From Novisyntrophococcus fermenticellae (GTDB lineage Bacteria; Bacillota; Clostridia; Lachnospirales; Lachnospiraceae), in assembly GCF_018866245.1 (NCBI RefSeq), contig NZ_CP076458.1:1240001-1304000 (forward strand): a stretch of 64,000 nt of DNA, written 5' to 3'. The notes below the pieces were generated by a model that was given only the letters and a program-made list of their open reading frames with translations, did no database searches and had not been told where the DNA came from. Made by a program: the position numbers and the translations under genes. Below are positions 33,851 through 44,372 of the stretch, one piece after another. Every line of letters begins with the position of its first letter. The stretch's first letter is position 1.

Positions 33851-35437
33851 TTATAAAATATTAATTCCAGCGCTGGCATAACCTGTTAACGTATTGACGA
33901 GCGAAATGCCGCTGGCCGTTAACGTAAATACCATCAGAAGTCTTGTTCCCGCTGTTACAGGAATATTTAATCCTGAAAGAGATCCGGAGGCAATATCTCC
34001 AATAGTTATAATTCCGCTGAAGTTTGGAGCAAGCGTAACTTCAGTTCCGGCAATAGGTGAAAAAGTATTATTCGGGGTTGCAGATTGATAAAGTTGGGCA
34101 TGAACTGTCAGGTCTGTTCCAATTAAGCTAAGCCCCAGAACAACACTGAAGTATGCTGTGACGTCCGAAATTATACCGTCTCTGGGTACTGAAAAAGCCA
34201 TGTTGGCTAACAGCCCACCTGCACCAGTCAGGTCAATTGTGGCACCCAAAACATTTGGCAGAACCGTACTGTTACCAAAAGCAATGACAGCTGGCAGTCC
34301 CACAAGTCCTAAAGCAATTGAAGTTGGTGCAACCGGAAGTCCGGATGCAAACGGAATAATTGCACCGCTGCCGGTAGGCCCAGTAGCGCCGGTAGGACCA
34401 GTGGCGCCAGTAGGACCGGTAGCGCCGTCAGCGCCGGTAGGCCCAGTAGCGCCAGTAGGACCGGTAGCGCCGTCAGCGCCGGTAGAACCAGTGGCGCCAG
34501 TAGGACCGGTAGCTCCGGCAGCGCCGTCAGCGCCGGTAGGGCCAGTAGCGCCAGTAATACCATTAGCCCCGGTAGGACCGGTAGGCCCTATAGCCCCAGC
34601 AGGACCAGTGGCACCAGTAGGACCGGTAGCGCCGTCAGCGCCGGTAGGACCAGTAGCTCCGGCAGCCCCGTTAGCCCCAGCAGGACCAGTGGCACCAGTA
34701 GGACCGGTAGCCCCGTCAGCGCCGGTAGGGCCAGTAGCGCCAGTAATACCATTAGCCCCGGTAGGACCGGTAGGCCCTATAGCCCCAGCAGGACCAGTGG
34801 GTCCAGTAGCGCCAGCAGCCCCGTCAGCGCCGGTAGGACCAGTGGGTCCAGTAGGACCGGCAGCCCCATTAGCCCCGGCAGCGCCAGTAGGACCAGTAGC
34901 GCCAGTAATACCATTAGCCCCGGTAGGACCGGTAGGCCCTATAGCCCCAGCAGGACCAGTGGGTCCAGTAGCGCCAGCAGCCCCGTCAGCGCCGGTAGGT
35001 CCAGTAGCGCCAGTAATACCATTAGCCCCGGTAGGACCGGTAGGACCTATGGCTCCAGCAGGACCAGTGGGTCCAGTAGCACCAGTAGCTCCGGCAACAC
35101 CATTGGCCCCGGTAGCGCCGGTCAAACCAGCAGGACCGGTCGGCCCGATCGGTCCCATCGGTCCTCTTTGCCCCATAGGCCCGATAGGTCCCATCGGTCC
35201 TCTTTGCCCCATAGGTCCCGTTGGTCCCATAGGCCCCATCGGCCCGACTGCGCCCCTGGGTCCCATTGGGCCGATAGGCCCCATTGCCCCCGCTGGCCCC
35301 ATGGGCCCCCTACATCCCCTGGGACCCGGAGGTCCGGTAGGTCCTATATTATAAGGCGGACACGGTGGTCTGCATCTGCATTCACTCATAGATACATCAG
35401 AATTCTTTTCGACTTTTTTTTCAGAAAATTCTTGCAT
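33851..35437 (-). CDS. Collagen-like exosporium glycoprotein (BclA/BclB type)
   Basis: The protein has 528 residues. A 30-residue N-terminus with a Cys pair ([11 protein letters not shown]) is followed by about 100 Gly-X-Y triplets (residues of about 31-350). The first part is rich in GPMGPMGP and GPIGP, then [11 protein letters not shown] units. The last 170 residues are a jelly-roll-like domain ([20 protein letters not shown] ... [18 protein letters not shown]) as in BclB-related proteins. Such proteins form hair-like filaments on the spore surface and are glycosylated on Thr. There is no Sec signal. It has a sporulation-type promoter and its own terminator. The paralogue at 29363 is truncated. 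Confidence 0.9.
   Translation of the reverse strand: MQEFSEKKVEKNSDVSMSECRCRPPCPPYNIGPTGPPGPRGCRGPMGPAGAMGPIGPMGPRGAVGPMGPMGPTGPMGQRGPMGPIGPMGQRGPMGPIGPTGPAGLTGATGANGVAGATGATGPTGPAGAIGPTGPTGANGITGATGPTGADGAAGATGPTGPAGAIGPTGPTGANGITGATGPTGAAGANGAAGPTGPTGPTGADGAAGATGPTGPAGAIGPTGPTGANGITGATGPTGADGATGPTGATGPAGANGAAGATGPTGADGATGPTGATGPAGAIGPTGPTGANGITGATGPTGADGAAGATGPTGATGSTGADGATGPTGATGPTGADGATGPTGATGPTGATGPTGSGAIIPFASGLPVAPTSIALGLVGLPAVIAFGNSTVLPNVLGATIDLTGAGGLLANMAFSVPRDGIISDVTAYFSVVLGLSLIGTDLTVHAQLYQSATPNNTFSPIAGTEVTLAPNFSGIITIGDIASGSLSGLNIPVTAGTRLLMVFTLTASGISLVNTLTGYASAGINIL
34370..35140. repeat. Tandem Gly-X-Y coding repeats
   Basis: This is low-complexity coding DNA built of 9-base units and higher-order blocks, such as a repeated run encoding [20 protein letters not shown]. 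The larger blocks recur at least four times and are nearly identical, so copy number probably changes by recombination or slippage. Confidence 0.85.
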
Positions 35438-35485
35438 ATAAGATCCTTTCCTTTCTGATTTTGCAGTTTTCTTTATCTGCTACTA

Positions 35486-35512
35486 TAATATATGCCTACT
35501 GAAATAGGAAGT
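35486..35512 (-). promoter_or_regulatory. Sigma-K/E-like promoter of the intact collagen-like gene
   Basis: On the minus strand AC, 16 bases and CATATATTA, 49 bases before the start codon. Spacing and -10 are the same as in the truncated paralogue's upstream DNA, fitting mother-cell expression of an exosporium protein. Confidence 0.55.
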
Positions 35513-35544
35513 TCACAAAAAAGAAAGGAAAATGTCGAATTACG

Positions 35545-35596
35545 TAAAAATCGGCCCATCCATGTCTGCTGTAAACATAAGACATGGATGGGTCGG
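35545..35596 (-). terminator. Terminator of the dehydratase-activase gene
   Basis: A 16-bp stem on the minus strand (35580-35596 with 35551-35567, one G-U pair) has a 12-base loop and is followed by ATTTTTACG, 24 bases after the stop codon. Confidence 0.8.
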
Positions 35597-35619
35597 TTTT
35601 CCTTAAAAAAATTATGGAC

Positions 35620-38600
35620 TTAAGCCTCGCTCTGCAGATTCTTGCCGGCTGTTGACAGCATAAGTTTAATGCGGTTCAGCTGATTTACTTCGGAGGCACC
35701 GGGATCGTAGTCAATGGCTACGATATTGGCTTTCGGGTACTTTTTCCTTATGGCTTTGATAACGCCTTTTCCGACGATATGGTTAGGCAGACAGCCAAAA
35801 GGCTGCGCGCAAACAATATTCGGAACATCTTCGTGAATCAGCTCCATCATTTCTCCGGTTAAGAACCAGCCTTCACCGGTTTGATTACCTACAGATACAA
35901 TACTGGATGACATTCTGGCCAGATCATCAATTCTGGCAGGCGGAGTGAAGTGCTTACTCTTTTCGAATTCTTTCGTGGCGGCATCGCGCAGCCAGTTAAT
36001 GAAGCCGATTCCAAGATTGGCAACAACAGAACTGGATTTTTTTAATCCGTAGTGTTCTGTCTTGAAGTTTGTATTGTAAAAGCAATAGCACATGAAATCA
36101 ATCAAATCCGGGCATACTGCCTCAGCACCTTCTTTTTCCAGAAGATCAGCAAGATGGTTATTGGCAGCAGGGAGGAATTTTACAAGAATCTCCCCCACGA
36201 TACCTACCCGTGGTTTTTTTATATCAGTAATCGGCAGATTGTCAAAATCACGAATCATAGTACGGCAGATTTGTTTGAATTTCGTATGACTCACATGCCT
36301 GCCACTCAAAAAGTTGATGCAGTAGCGCTCCCATTTCCGGTGAAGTCTGTTGGCAGAGCCTTTTTTTACTTCATAAGGGCGCATACGATAGAGACATTTC
36401 ATCAGGATGTCTCCGAATTCCGCAGCATAAGAAAGCCGCAGAGCCAGCTGTGGTGTGATTTTGAATCCCGGATTGCTTTCCAGACCACTTAAATTTATGG
36501 AAATAACCGGTATATGGGACATATCAGCTTTTTCCAGAGCACGGCGGATGAATGCAATATAGTTGGATGCACGGCAGCCCCCTCCCGTCTGGGACATGAT
36601 GATTGCAACCTTATTCAAATCGTATTTTCCGGATAACAGAGCCTGCATAATCTGACCTACCACCATCAGGGAGGGATAGCATGCATCGTTATTTACATAT
36701 TTCAGTCCAACATCAACCGCTTCTTTGTTGTCATTAGCCAGAACCTCAAGATGATAGCCGCAGGAATTAAATGCTGACTCCAATAAAGAAAAGTGAATCG
36801 GCGACATCTGTGGGCAGAGGATGGTGTAGTCTTTACGCATCTCTTTGGTGAAGGATACTTTTTTGATGGAGGCCGGCCGTATTTTGCGTGCCTCTTTTGC
36901 ATCATCTCTGGCCCGAAGGGCAGCCAGCAGCGAGCGGACCCGAATACGGGCAGCACCTAAGTTATTGACCTCATCAATCTTCAGACAGGTATAAATCTTA
37001 TCATTTTTCGTTAAAATCTCATATACCTGATCCGTGGTGACCGCATCCAGACCGCAGCCAAATGAGTTAAGCTGAATTAAATCCAGATCCTCTCTCAGGC
37101 GAACATAATTGGCGGCTGCATACAGCCGGGTATGATACATCCACTGGTCATTGACCCGGAGCGGACGCTCCAATGCAGTTATATGGGAGACTGCATCTTC
37201 TGTCAGTACAGCAATTCCATAGGAATTAATCATCTCGGGTATTCCGTGGTGAATTTCCGGATCAATATGATAAGGACGTCCCGCCAGGACGATGCCTCTT
37301 CTGTGGTTCTTTTTCATCCAATCCAGCGTTTCTTCCCCTTTTTTCTGGATATCCTTTCTCATCTTGTCCAGTTCACGCCATCCCTGGTGCACAGCAGAAC
37401 GCACCTCATCTTCCGGAATCTGTGAAAACTCTTTAACCAGACCGTCTGCTAAAATCTCTTCGCTTGTAAATGCCAGGAAGGGATTTCTGAATGTGATGGA
37501 AGGATCTTTTAATTCATCCACATTGTTTTTTATGTTTTCAGCATAGGAAGTAACAATCGGACAGTTAAAGTGATTGACTGCTTCCGGGAACTCTGCACGC
37601 TCATAAGGAATACAGGGGTAGAATATGTATTTTATCCCCTGCTTAATCAGCCAGGTCACATGACCGTGGGCAAGCTTGGCAGGATAGCATTCCGACTCAC
37701 TGGGGATGGATTCTATGCCCAATTCGTATATCTTTCGTGTAGAGGTGGGGGAGAGCACCACCTGGTACTTCAGATTCGTGAAGAAGGTAAACCAGAATGG
37801 ATAATTCTCAAACATATTCAGTACACGCGGGATACCCACCTTGCCTCTTACCGCCTCATCTTCGGGAAGCGGTGTATAGTCAAAGAGCTTCTTGTATTTA
37901 TAGTCAAAAAGATTCGGAATATTATCCTTGTTCTTTTCTTTTCCGATACCGCGTTCACACCGGTTACCGCTGATATACTGGCGTCCGCCGGAGAAGCGGT
38001 TGACAGTCAGCCTGCAGTTGTTCGTACAGCCCTTACAGTTGGCCATCTTAGTGGAATATTGGAAAGCATTAATCTTCTCTATCGGAAGCATGGTGGTTTC
38101 TTTATCTTCACTGTAACGCTCCCGGGCAATCAGTGCCGCACCAAAGGCTCCCATAATTCCGGCTATATCAGGACGGATCGCCTGGCAGTTCGCAATTCTT
38201 TCGAAGCTGCGCAGCACGGCATCGTTATAGAAAGTTCCGCCCTGTACTACGATATGACTGCCCAGTTCAGAAGCATCAGATACCTTAATAACTTTATACA
38301 GTGCATTCTTTATGACAGAGTACGCAAGACCTGCGGAAATATCCGCTACGGTGGCTCCCTCTTTTTGTGCCTGCTTTACCTTGGAGTTCATAAATACGGT
38401 ACAGCGGGTTCCAAGATCAATCGGATGCTGCGCAAAAAGTGCCTCTTTCGCAAAATCCTGTACGCTGTAATTCAAGGACTGTGCGAAGTTTTCGATAAAT
38501 GAACCGCATCCGGAGGAGCAGGCTTCATTCAACTGCACGCTGTCCACGGTATGATTTTTGATTTTAATGCACTTCATATCTTGTCCGCCGATGTCCAGAA

Positions 38601-39849
38601 TACAATCCACCTTCGGATCAAAGAAAGCCGCAGCATAGTAATGGGAGACTGTTTCCACCTCTCCTTCATCCAGTAGGAGTGCTGCCTTAATCAGCGCTTC
38701 ACCATAACCGGTGGAACAGGAATAGGCGATATGTGCAGAGGAGGGCATCTGTTCATAAATCTCCTGAATGGCGCGAATGGAGGTGGCGAGGGGATTCCCC
38801 TGATTATTGCTGTAAAAGCTGTACAGCAGAGTTCCATCCTCAGCGACCAGTGCTGCCTTTGTAGTAGTGGAGCCTGCGTCAATGCCCAGATAACAATTGC
38901 CCTCATAGGTGGAAAGAACTCCCACGGCCACATTATTCTGGCTCTGCCGTTCCAGAAACTGATTGTATTCTTCCTCGGATGAGAATAAGGGTTCCATACG
39001 TTCCACTTCGAATTCGAGTGTGATTTTGCCATGGAGACGCTCTATCAGACCTTCCAGAGAAAGCTGTACCTTTTCATCCGCATTCAGAGCACTGCCGATA
39101 GCAGCGAACAGATGTGAATTCTCAGGTGCTATGGTGTGCTCCTCATCCAGATTCAGCGTCCGTACAAAACATTGCTTCAGCTCGGATAAAAAGTGCAGCG
39201 GACCGCCCAGAAATGCCACATGTCCGCGAATCGGTTTTCCGCATGCAAGGCCGGATATGGTCTGGTTAACGACTGCCTGGAATATAGATACCGACAGATC
39301 CTCTTTCGTAGCACCGTCATTAATCAGAGGCTGAATATCTGTTTTGGCGAATACACCGCATCGTGCCGCAATAGGATAGATGGAGTGGTAGTTTTTGGCA
39401 TATTCATTCAGCCCTGTGGCATCGGTCTGAAGCAGGGAGGCCATCTGGTCAATGAAAGAACCGGTTCCCCCCGCACAGATACCGTTCATACGCTGCTCTA
39501 CGTTGCCGCCTTCGAAATAGATGATTTTTGCATCCTCACCGCCAAGCTCGATGGCCACATCTGTTTTGGGTTCATGAGCCTTCAGAGAAGACGAGACAGC
39601 AATTACTTCCTGAACAAAGGGGATTCCCAGATGTTTTGCCAGGGTCAGGCCACCTGAACCGGTAATTACCGGACTTAAAGACAATTCACCCAATTCTTTA
39701 TGGGCTTTGGCCAGAAGTGTCTCCAGAGTTTCCTGAATGTTGGCATAATGCCTTTCGTAATCAGAAAAAACCAGGTTCTGCTGTTTATCGAGAACAGCAA
39801 TTTTAACGGTAGTTGAACCAATGTCAATACCAAGTGTATATGTATTCAT
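35620..39849 (-). CDS. Giant acyl-CoA dehydratase activase (BadF/BcrA ATPase pair plus DUF2229/HgdB-like)
   Basis: This 1409-residue protein holds two ASKHA ATPase domains, each with a phosphate loop ([15 protein letters not shown] near residue 8 and [18 protein letters not shown] near residue 325). Each also has the Cys motif that binds the shared 4Fe-4S cluster ([14 protein letters not shown] and [13 protein letters not shown]). A Cys-rich linker ([15 protein letters not shown]) follows, then DUF2229 and a dehydratase-like part ([37 protein letters not shown]). Smaller relatives activate 2-hydroxyacyl-CoA or benzoyl-CoA enzymes by ATP-driven electron transfer. The target of these large fusions is not established, and no dehydratase subunit genes lie nearby. 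Confidence 0.9.
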   Translation of the reverse strand: MNTYTLGIDIGSTTVKIAVLDKQQNLVFSDYERHYANIQETLETLLAKAHKELGELSLSPVITGSGGLTLAKHLGIPFVQEVIAVSSSLKAHEPKTDVAIELGGEDAKIIYFEGGNVEQRMNGICAGGTGSFIDQMASLLQTDATGLNEYAKNYHSIYPIAARCGVFAKTDIQPLINDGATKEDLSVSIFQAVVNQTISGLACGKPIRGHVAFLGGPLHFLSELKQCFVRTLNLDEEHTIAPENSHLFAAIGSALNADEKVQLSLEGLIERLHGKITLEFEVERMEPLFSSEEEYNQFLERQSQNNVAVGVLSTYEGNCYLGIDAGSTTTKAALVAEDGTLLYSFYSNNQGNPLATSIRAIQEIYEQMPSSAHIAYSCSTGYGEALIKAALLLDEGEVETVSHYYAAAFFDPKVDCILDIGGQDMKCIKIKNHTVDSVQLNEACSSGCGSFIENFAQSLNYSVQDFAKEALFAQHPIDLGTRCTVFMNSKVKQAQKEGATVADISAGLAYSVIKNALYKVIKVSDASELGSHIVVQGGTFYNDAVLRSFERIANCQAIRPDIAGIMGAFGAALIARERYSEDKETTMLPIEKINAFQYSTKMANCKGCTNNCRLTVNRFSGGRQYISGNRCERGIGKEKNKDNIPNLFDYKYKKLFDYTPLPEDEAVRGKVGIPRVLNMFENYPFWFTFFTNLKYQVVLSPTSTRKIYELGIESIPSESECYPAKLAHGHVTWLIKQGIKYIFYPCIPYERAEFPEAVNHFNCPIVTSYAENIKNNVDELKDPSITFRNPFLAFTSEEILADGLVKEFSQIPEDEVRSAVHQGWRELDKMRKDIQKKGEETLDWMKKNHRRGIVLAGRPYHIDPEIHHGIPEMINSYGIAVLTEDAVSHITALERPLRVNDQWMYHTRLYAAANYVRLREDLDLIQLNSFGCGLDAVTTDQVYEILTKNDKIYTCLKIDEVNNLGAARIRVRSLLAALRARDDAKEARKIRPASIKKVSFTKEMRKDYTILCPQMSPIHFSLLESAFNSCGYHLEVLANDNKEAVDVGLKYVNNDACYPSLMVVGQIMQALLSGKYDLNKVAIIMSQTGGGCRASNYIAFIRRALEKADMSHIPVISINLSGLESNPGFKITPQLALRLSYAAEFGDILMKCLYRMRPYEVKKGSANRLHRKWERYCINFLSGRHVSHTKFKQICRTMIRDFDNLPITDIKKPRVGIVGEILVKFLPAANNHLADLLEKEGAEAVCPDLIDFMCYCFYNTNFKTEHYGLKKSSSVVANLGIGFINWLRDAATKEFEKSKHFTPPARIDDLARMSSSIVSVGNQTGEGWFLTGEMMELIHEDVPNIVCAQPFGCLPNHIVGKGVIKAIRKKYPKANIVAIDYDPGASEVNQLNRIKLMLSTAGKNLQSEA

Positions 39850-39942
39850 AAATAAAACTCCTTTTGGACAGTATCATGAAAAACTGTCATTCAATGGGTA
39901 GTACTTTGCTCGTCACGCATTTATTAAGTAGAAACATTACAT

Positions 39943-39971
39943 ATTATACGACATATTTTTTGGAATTACAA
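39943..39971 (-). promoter_or_regulatory. Promoter of the activase gene
   Basis: On the minus strand TTGTAA and TATAAT are 17 bases apart, about 94 bases before the start codon. The 247-base gap to the Na/Pi gene contains no other gene. Confidence 0.65.
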
Positions 39972-40096
39972 TCGTTAAAAAAATGGTTTTTGTTCCATAA
40001 AGCCGCATTTTACCTGGATTTTGTATAATTTGTCGTAAAATGGTAAAGTTTTTCCGATATAAAAAAAGAAAAGAATAAAAGGAGGATAAGCAGACA

Positions 40097-41068
40097 ATGA
40101 AAATGATATTGGGATTTTTGGGTGGACTGGCACTGTTTCTTTATGGCATGAATCTGATGATTGAAAATCTGCAAAGGTCGGCAGGCGGCCGGATGAAACA
40201 TATACTGGAATTTATGACAGGAAATCCGCTGCTGGGGGTAATTGCGGGAGCCCTCACATCGGCTGTGCTGCAAAGCAGCGGTGCCATAACAGTTATGCTG
40301 ATTGGGTTTGTAAGTGCAGGCTTGGTTACGCTGCCTCAGGCAATATCGGTTATTATGGGGGCCAATATCGGCACTACATTAACTGCACAGCTGCTGGCAT
40401 TTCATATGGGTGATTACATATGGGCGGTCATCTTCCTGGGATTTCTAATTCGTTTCATTTGGGAAAAAGAAGGGGTAAGGGCACTCGGAGGGGCAATCCT
40501 GGGATTTGGTCTCCTGTTTGTGGGAATAGAGAAGATGGAACAGGTAATGCAGCCACTGGCGGCCAGTCCTGTGTTTGCGGATATGATAAGAAAAGTAGCG
40601 GATATCCCGATACTCGGGCTTTTGACAGGAACATTAATGACGATGGTAGTACAAAGCAGTAACGCTACAATTGCCGTATTGCAGAATCTGGCCTCCCAGG
40701 CCGGACCGGACGGAATCAGCAGCATAATCGGCCTTGCCGGAGCAATTCCGATTATGATGGGAGACAATATCGGAACCACGATCACAGCGATTCTGGCAAG
40801 CATCGGTCAGTCGGCCGATGCAAAAAGGACGGCAGTTGCACACAGTGTTTTGAATATAAGCGGAAGTCTTTTATTTTTGCTGATAACACCCTGGTTTGGG
40901 AAGCTTGTAGCGTACATATCGCCGAAAGGACCTGAAATAAAAATCATATCCAGACAGATAGCGAATGCTCATACAATTTTTAATCTGGCATGTACATTCC
41001 TGTGGCTTCCATTTATCTGGTTAATGGTAAAAATAGTGAACTGGCTGATAAAAGATGAACAAGATTGA
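40097..41068 (+). CDS. Na+/phosphate symporter-like protein (Na/Pi-cotransporter family II)
   Basis: This 323-residue membrane protein has the two inverted family repeats, each with a QSS motif: TSAVLQSSGAITVM near residue 55 and MVVQSSNATIAVLQN near residue 190. ANIGTTLTAQLLAF and DNIGTTITAILAS follow them. It probably moves phosphate (or a related anion) with Na+. Many bacterial members have a C-terminal PhoU-like domain and about 550 residues; this one stops after the membrane part. GGAGG precedes the ATG. Confidence 0.9.
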   Translation: MKMILGFLGGLALFLYGMNLMIENLQRSAGGRMKHILEFMTGNPLLGVIAGALTSAVLQSSGAITVMLIGFVSAGLVTLPQAISVIMGANIGTTLTAQLLAFHMGDYIWAVIFLGFLIRFIWEKEGVRALGGAILGFGLLFVGIEKMEQVMQPLAASPVFADMIRKVADIPILGLLTGTLMTMVVQSSNATIAVLQNLASQAGPDGISSIIGLAGAIPIMMGDNIGTTITAILASIGQSADAKRTAVAHSVLNISGSLLFLLITPWFGKLVAYISPKGPEIKIISRQIANAHTIFNLACTFLWLPFIWLMVKIVNWLIKDEQD

Positions 41069-41084
41069 TAACTTATTAACCATT

Positions 41085-41160
41085 TTGTTTAAAAAATATC
41101 AATCCTGTTAAAAAAATAACTTTACTTTCCTTCACGTGTGGTGTATTCTATTAGCATCTA
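41085..41160 (+). promoter_or_regulatory. adhE promoter P1 with Rex-like operator
   Basis: TGTTAAAAAAATAACT (41106-41121) is a GTTA/TAAC palindrome like the Rex site TTGTTAANNNNTTAACAA. It abuts TTTACT (41121-41126), with TATTCT 17 bases later (41144-41149). The block is repeated at 41233-41308. Rex, the NADH/NAD sensor, is known to control adhE in clostridia. Confidence 0.6.
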
Positions 41161-41232
41161 AAAGTAAAATCGAATTCAGACAGGCAGAAAAGCTTAGTAT
41201 CGGGGAATAAGATTGTTTGCCTTTTAACGACC

Positions 41233-41308
41233 CCGTTTAAAATATATTAATCCTGTTAGAAAAATAACTTTACTTTCAGATTTGTGCGGAGTATGTTATG
41301 ATTAATGC
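41233..41308 (+). promoter_or_regulatory. adhE promoter P2 with Rex-like operator, and a third palindrome downstream
   Basis: TGTTAGAAAAATAACT (41254-41269) abuts TTTACT (41269-41274), with TATGTT 17 bases later (41292-41297), the same layout as P1. A third palindrome, CGTTAAAAAAATAACG, follows at 41351-41366 near a TATATT box. The remaining leader up to 41547 holds an AAGTACT/AGTACTT inverted repeat and no gene. Confidence 0.6.
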
Positions 41309-41547
41309 AGAAAATCAAATGATAATATGCATTAGAACGTATATATATACCGTTAAAAAAATAACGTTATATATTCTGCACAAAAGAAAGAAGCGGATGG
41401 AAGAATAAATCTGCTGAATAATCCAGACATGTATGGAATCGGAAACAGGCCTCAAGTACTATGACGATGAGAAGGACCAACGCAGTACTTAGGGAGGATG
41501 AACTGAATCCGCTTCACATATAAAATCATATTTCAAGGAGGTTTGGA

Positions 41548-44208
41548 ATGGCAAGAATGACTACCGAAAAGGTACAGGCACCCATTGACAGCGTGGAGGC
41601 ATTAAAGGAGAGAATCGCTTCCATGAGAGAAGCACAGAAGAAATTTGCTACATACACACAGGAACAGGTGGATAAGATCTTTTTCCATGCGGCCATGGCA
41701 GCCAATAAGCAACGTATTCCGCTTGCCAAGATGGCCTGCGAAGAGACAGGAATGGGTGTCGTAGAGGATAAAGTTATTAAAAACCACTATGCAGCAGAGT
41801 ACATGTATAATTCATATAAGAATGTGAAGACCTGCGGTGTGATTGAACAGGATACTTCTTATGGAATTAAAAAGATTGCCGAGCCTATGGGCATTGTGGG
41901 GGCTGTCATTCCCACAACCAATCCTACATCCACAGCGATTTTTAAAACCCTGATTTGTCTTAAAACCCGGAATGCAATAATCATCAGTCCTCATCCCCGG
42001 GCCAAAAAGTGCACGATTGAAGCGGCCAGAATTGTTCTTGAAGCCGCTGTAAAAGCGGGGGCTCCGGAAGGAATTATTGAATGGATTGAAGAGCCGACCA
42101 TAGAATTGTCCAATGAACTTATGAAATCTGTGGATGTGATTCTGGCTACAGGTGGTCCCGGTATGGTGAAAGCTGCATATTCTTCAGGAAAACCGGCGAT
42201 TGGGGTCGGCCCCGGAAATACACCTGTCATTATGGATGAAAGCTGTGATGTAAAGACAGCCGTGTATTCGGTCATTCATTCTAAAACCTTTGATAATGGT
42301 ATGATTTGTGCATCTGAACAGTCCGTTACTGCACTGGCAGGTATCTATGATCAGGTGAAACAGGAGTTTATTGACAGAGGATGTCATATACTGAATAATG
42401 AGGAACTGGATAAAGTCCGCAAGATTATCCTGAACGAGGCAGGAGCAGTGAATGCCCGGATTGTTGGACAGAAGGCTTCTGTAATCGCTAAGCTTGCCGG
42501 TATTGACGTACCTGAGAATACCAAGATTTTGATCGGTGAGGTGGATTCCGTGGATGTTTCGGAACCGTTTGCTCATGAGAAGCTTTCCCCGGTGCTTGCT
42601 CTTTACAAAGCAAAAGACTGGAAGGATGCACTGAACAAGGCTGAACAGCTGATTGCAGACGGAGGCTATGGACATACCTCGTCTTTGTATATTAATCCGG
42701 CCGAAACAGAGAAAATTACAGAGCATTCTGAGCGCATGAAAACCTGCCGTATTTTAATTAATACACCGTCTTCTCACGGAGGCATCGGAGATCTGTATAA
42801 CTTTAAGCTCGCTCCTTCACTCACACTTGGGTGTGGCTCTTACGGGGGCAACTCCGTTTCAGAGAATGTGAATGTGAAGCACCTGATTAATATCAAAACA
42901 GTAGCAGAGAGGAGAGAGAACATGCTTTGGTTCCGCACCCCGCAAAAGGTATACTTCAAAAAAGGGTGCCTGCCAGTGGCACTGGATGAGTTAAAAACCG
43001 TATATGGCAAAAAGAAAGCATTCATTGTAACAGACACATTTTTGTTCAGCAACAACTATACAAAACCTATTACGGACAAGCTGGATGAGATGGGAATTAC
43101 CCATGCCTGTTTCTATGAAGTGGCTCCCGATCCAACCCTGCAGACTGCTAGAAAGGGACTGGAGCAGCTTAAAGCTTTCGGACCTGATGTTATTATTGCC
43201 CTGGGGGGCGGTTCTGCCATGGACGCCGGTAAGATTATGTGGCTGATGTATGAGCACCCGGAGTGCGAATTTGAAGATCTGGCGATGGACTTTATGGATA
43301 TCCGCAAGAGAGTATATACATTCCCGAAGATGGGAGAAAAGGCGATGTTTGTTGCGATACCGACCTCTTCCGGAACCGGTTCAGAGGTGACACCGTTTGC
43401 AATTATCACAGATTCCGATACCGGAACAAAGTGGCCGATTGCCGACTATGAACTGCTTCCTAATATGGCAATCATTGATACGGACTTCATGATGAATCAG
43501 CCGAAAGGGCTGACCAGCGCTTCCGGTATTGATGCGCTGACTCATGCGCTTGAGGCCTATGCGTCTATCATGGCAACAGACTATACCGATGGTCTGGCAT
43601 TGTCCGCAGTGAAGAATATCTTCGGATATCTGCCGGCAGCTTATGAAAAGGGTGCGGCTGATCCGGTTGCAAGGGAAAAGATGGCCAATGCTTCTACGAT
43701 GGCAGGCATGGCATTTGCCAACGCATTCCTGGGTGTCTGCCACTCCATGGCACATAAACTGGGAGCTTATCATCACCTGCCGCATGGTGTTGCGAATGCT
43801 CTTTTGATTGAACATGTTATGCGTTATAATGCGGATCCGGCTCCTGTCAAGATGGGAACGTTTTCTCAGTATCCTTATCCCCATGCACTGGAGCGGTATT
43901 GTGAAATTGCACGTTTCATAGGAATCTGTGGAAAAGATGATAATGAAACCTTTGAACTTTTCCTGAAAGCGATTGCAGAGCTGAAGGAAAAAGTCGGAAT
44001 AAAGAAGAACATTAAGGATTACGGCATAGAGGAGGCTGCATTCCTGGAGACGTTGGATGAGATGGTTGAGAATGCATTTAACGATCAGTGTACTGGTGCG
44101 AATCCGCGATATCCGCTGATGTCTGAGATGAGGGAGATGTATCTGATGGCTTACTACGGAGAAGTCCCCCAGGCTGAAAAAGCGGAGCCTGAGACAGATA
44201 CGGAGTGA
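41548..44208 (+). CDS. adhE: Bifunctional acetaldehyde-CoA/alcohol dehydrogenase
   Basis: This 886-residue fermentation enzyme reduces acetyl-CoA to acetaldehyde and then ethanol, using two NADH. The N-terminal aldehyde dehydrogenase half has its Cys nucleophile in DNGMICASEQSV near residue 254 and AVIPTTNPTSTAIFK earlier. The linker is around residue 450. The C-terminal iron alcohol dehydrogenase half has ALGGGSAMDAGKIMW, PTSSGTGSEVTPF and the iron ligands in GVCHSMAHKLGAYHHLPHG near residue 730. AdhE forms long filaments (spirosomes). An AAGGAGG site precedes the ATG. Three Rex-like palindromes upstream suggest control by the NADH/NAD ratio. Confidence 0.97.
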   Translation: MARMTTEKVQAPIDSVEALKERIASMREAQKKFATYTQEQVDKIFFHAAMAANKQRIPLAKMACEETGMGVVEDKVIKNHYAAEYMYNSYKNVKTCGVIEQDTSYGIKKIAEPMGIVGAVIPTTNPTSTAIFKTLICLKTRNAIIISPHPRAKKCTIEAARIVLEAAVKAGAPEGIIEWIEEPTIELSNELMKSVDVILATGGPGMVKAAYSSGKPAIGVGPGNTPVIMDESCDVKTAVYSVIHSKTFDNGMICASEQSVTALAGIYDQVKQEFIDRGCHILNNEELDKVRKIILNEAGAVNARIVGQKASVIAKLAGIDVPENTKILIGEVDSVDVSEPFAHEKLSPVLALYKAKDWKDALNKAEQLIADGGYGHTSSLYINPAETEKITEHSERMKTCRILINTPSSHGGIGDLYNFKLAPSLTLGCGSYGGNSVSENVNVKHLINIKTVAERRENMLWFRTPQKVYFKKGCLPVALDELKTVYGKKKAFIVTDTFLFSNNYTKPITDKLDEMGITHACFYEVAPDPTLQTARKGLEQLKAFGPDVIIALGGGSAMDAGKIMWLMYEHPECEFEDLAMDFMDIRKRVYTFPKMGEKAMFVAIPTSSGTGSEVTPFAIITDSDTGTKWPIADYELLPNMAIIDTDFMMNQPKGLTSASGIDALTHALEAYASIMATDYTDGLALSAVKNIFGYLPAAYEKGAADPVAREKMANASTMAGMAFANAFLGVCHSMAHKLGAYHHLPHGVANALLIEHVMRYNADPAPVKMGTFSQYPYPHALERYCEIARFIGICGKDDNETFELFLKAIAELKEKVGIKKNIKDYGIEEAAFLETLDEMVENAFNDQCTGANPRYPLMSEMREMYLMAYYGEVPQAEKAEPETDTE

Positions 44209-44242
44209 GCAGAGCAGGTATATGATTTAAACTAAAAAAATC

Positions 44243-44271
44243 TTGCAGTTCCTGAAAGTATTCGTTATACT
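44243..44271 (+). promoter_or_regulatory. Promoter of tgt
   Basis: TTGCAG and TATACT are 17 bases apart. The transcript would start near 44278, at the left arm of a leader hairpin. Confidence 0.6.
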
Positions 44272-44273
44272 GG

Positions 44274-44348
44274 AAAGGCATGACTGATGCAGCAAAGCGT
44301 GTATGAAATCAATTTTCGGACATGCTCTAAGCAGTGGTCATGCCTTTT
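44274..44348 (+). other. Structured leader of tgt
   Basis: AAAGGCATGAC (44274-44284) pairs with GTCATGCCTTTT (44337-44348), closing a loop of about 52 bases at the very 5' end of the tgt transcript. TTAAG follows the right arm, so it could also act as an adhE terminator. No preQ1-type motif could be assigned. Confidence 0.45.
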
Positions 44349-44372
44349 AAGATGAAAAGACCGAGGTAAAAG

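Noticed and set aside
29540..35340. Short regular repeats considered as a CRISPR array
   Set aside because: The period is 9 bases and in frame with Gly-X-Y coding; there are no unique spacers.
34158..35354. Long rightward frame of 398 codons inside the collagen-like gene
   Set aside because: It is the mirror of the Gly-X-Y repeat (Pro/Val/Ala-rich) with no ribosome site; the leftward frame has the correct N- and C-terminal domains.
41069..41547. Long adhE leader considered as a riboswitch
   Set aside because: The conserved blocks are duplicated promoter/operator DNA rather than a folded RNA core; no known riboswitch motif was recognised.
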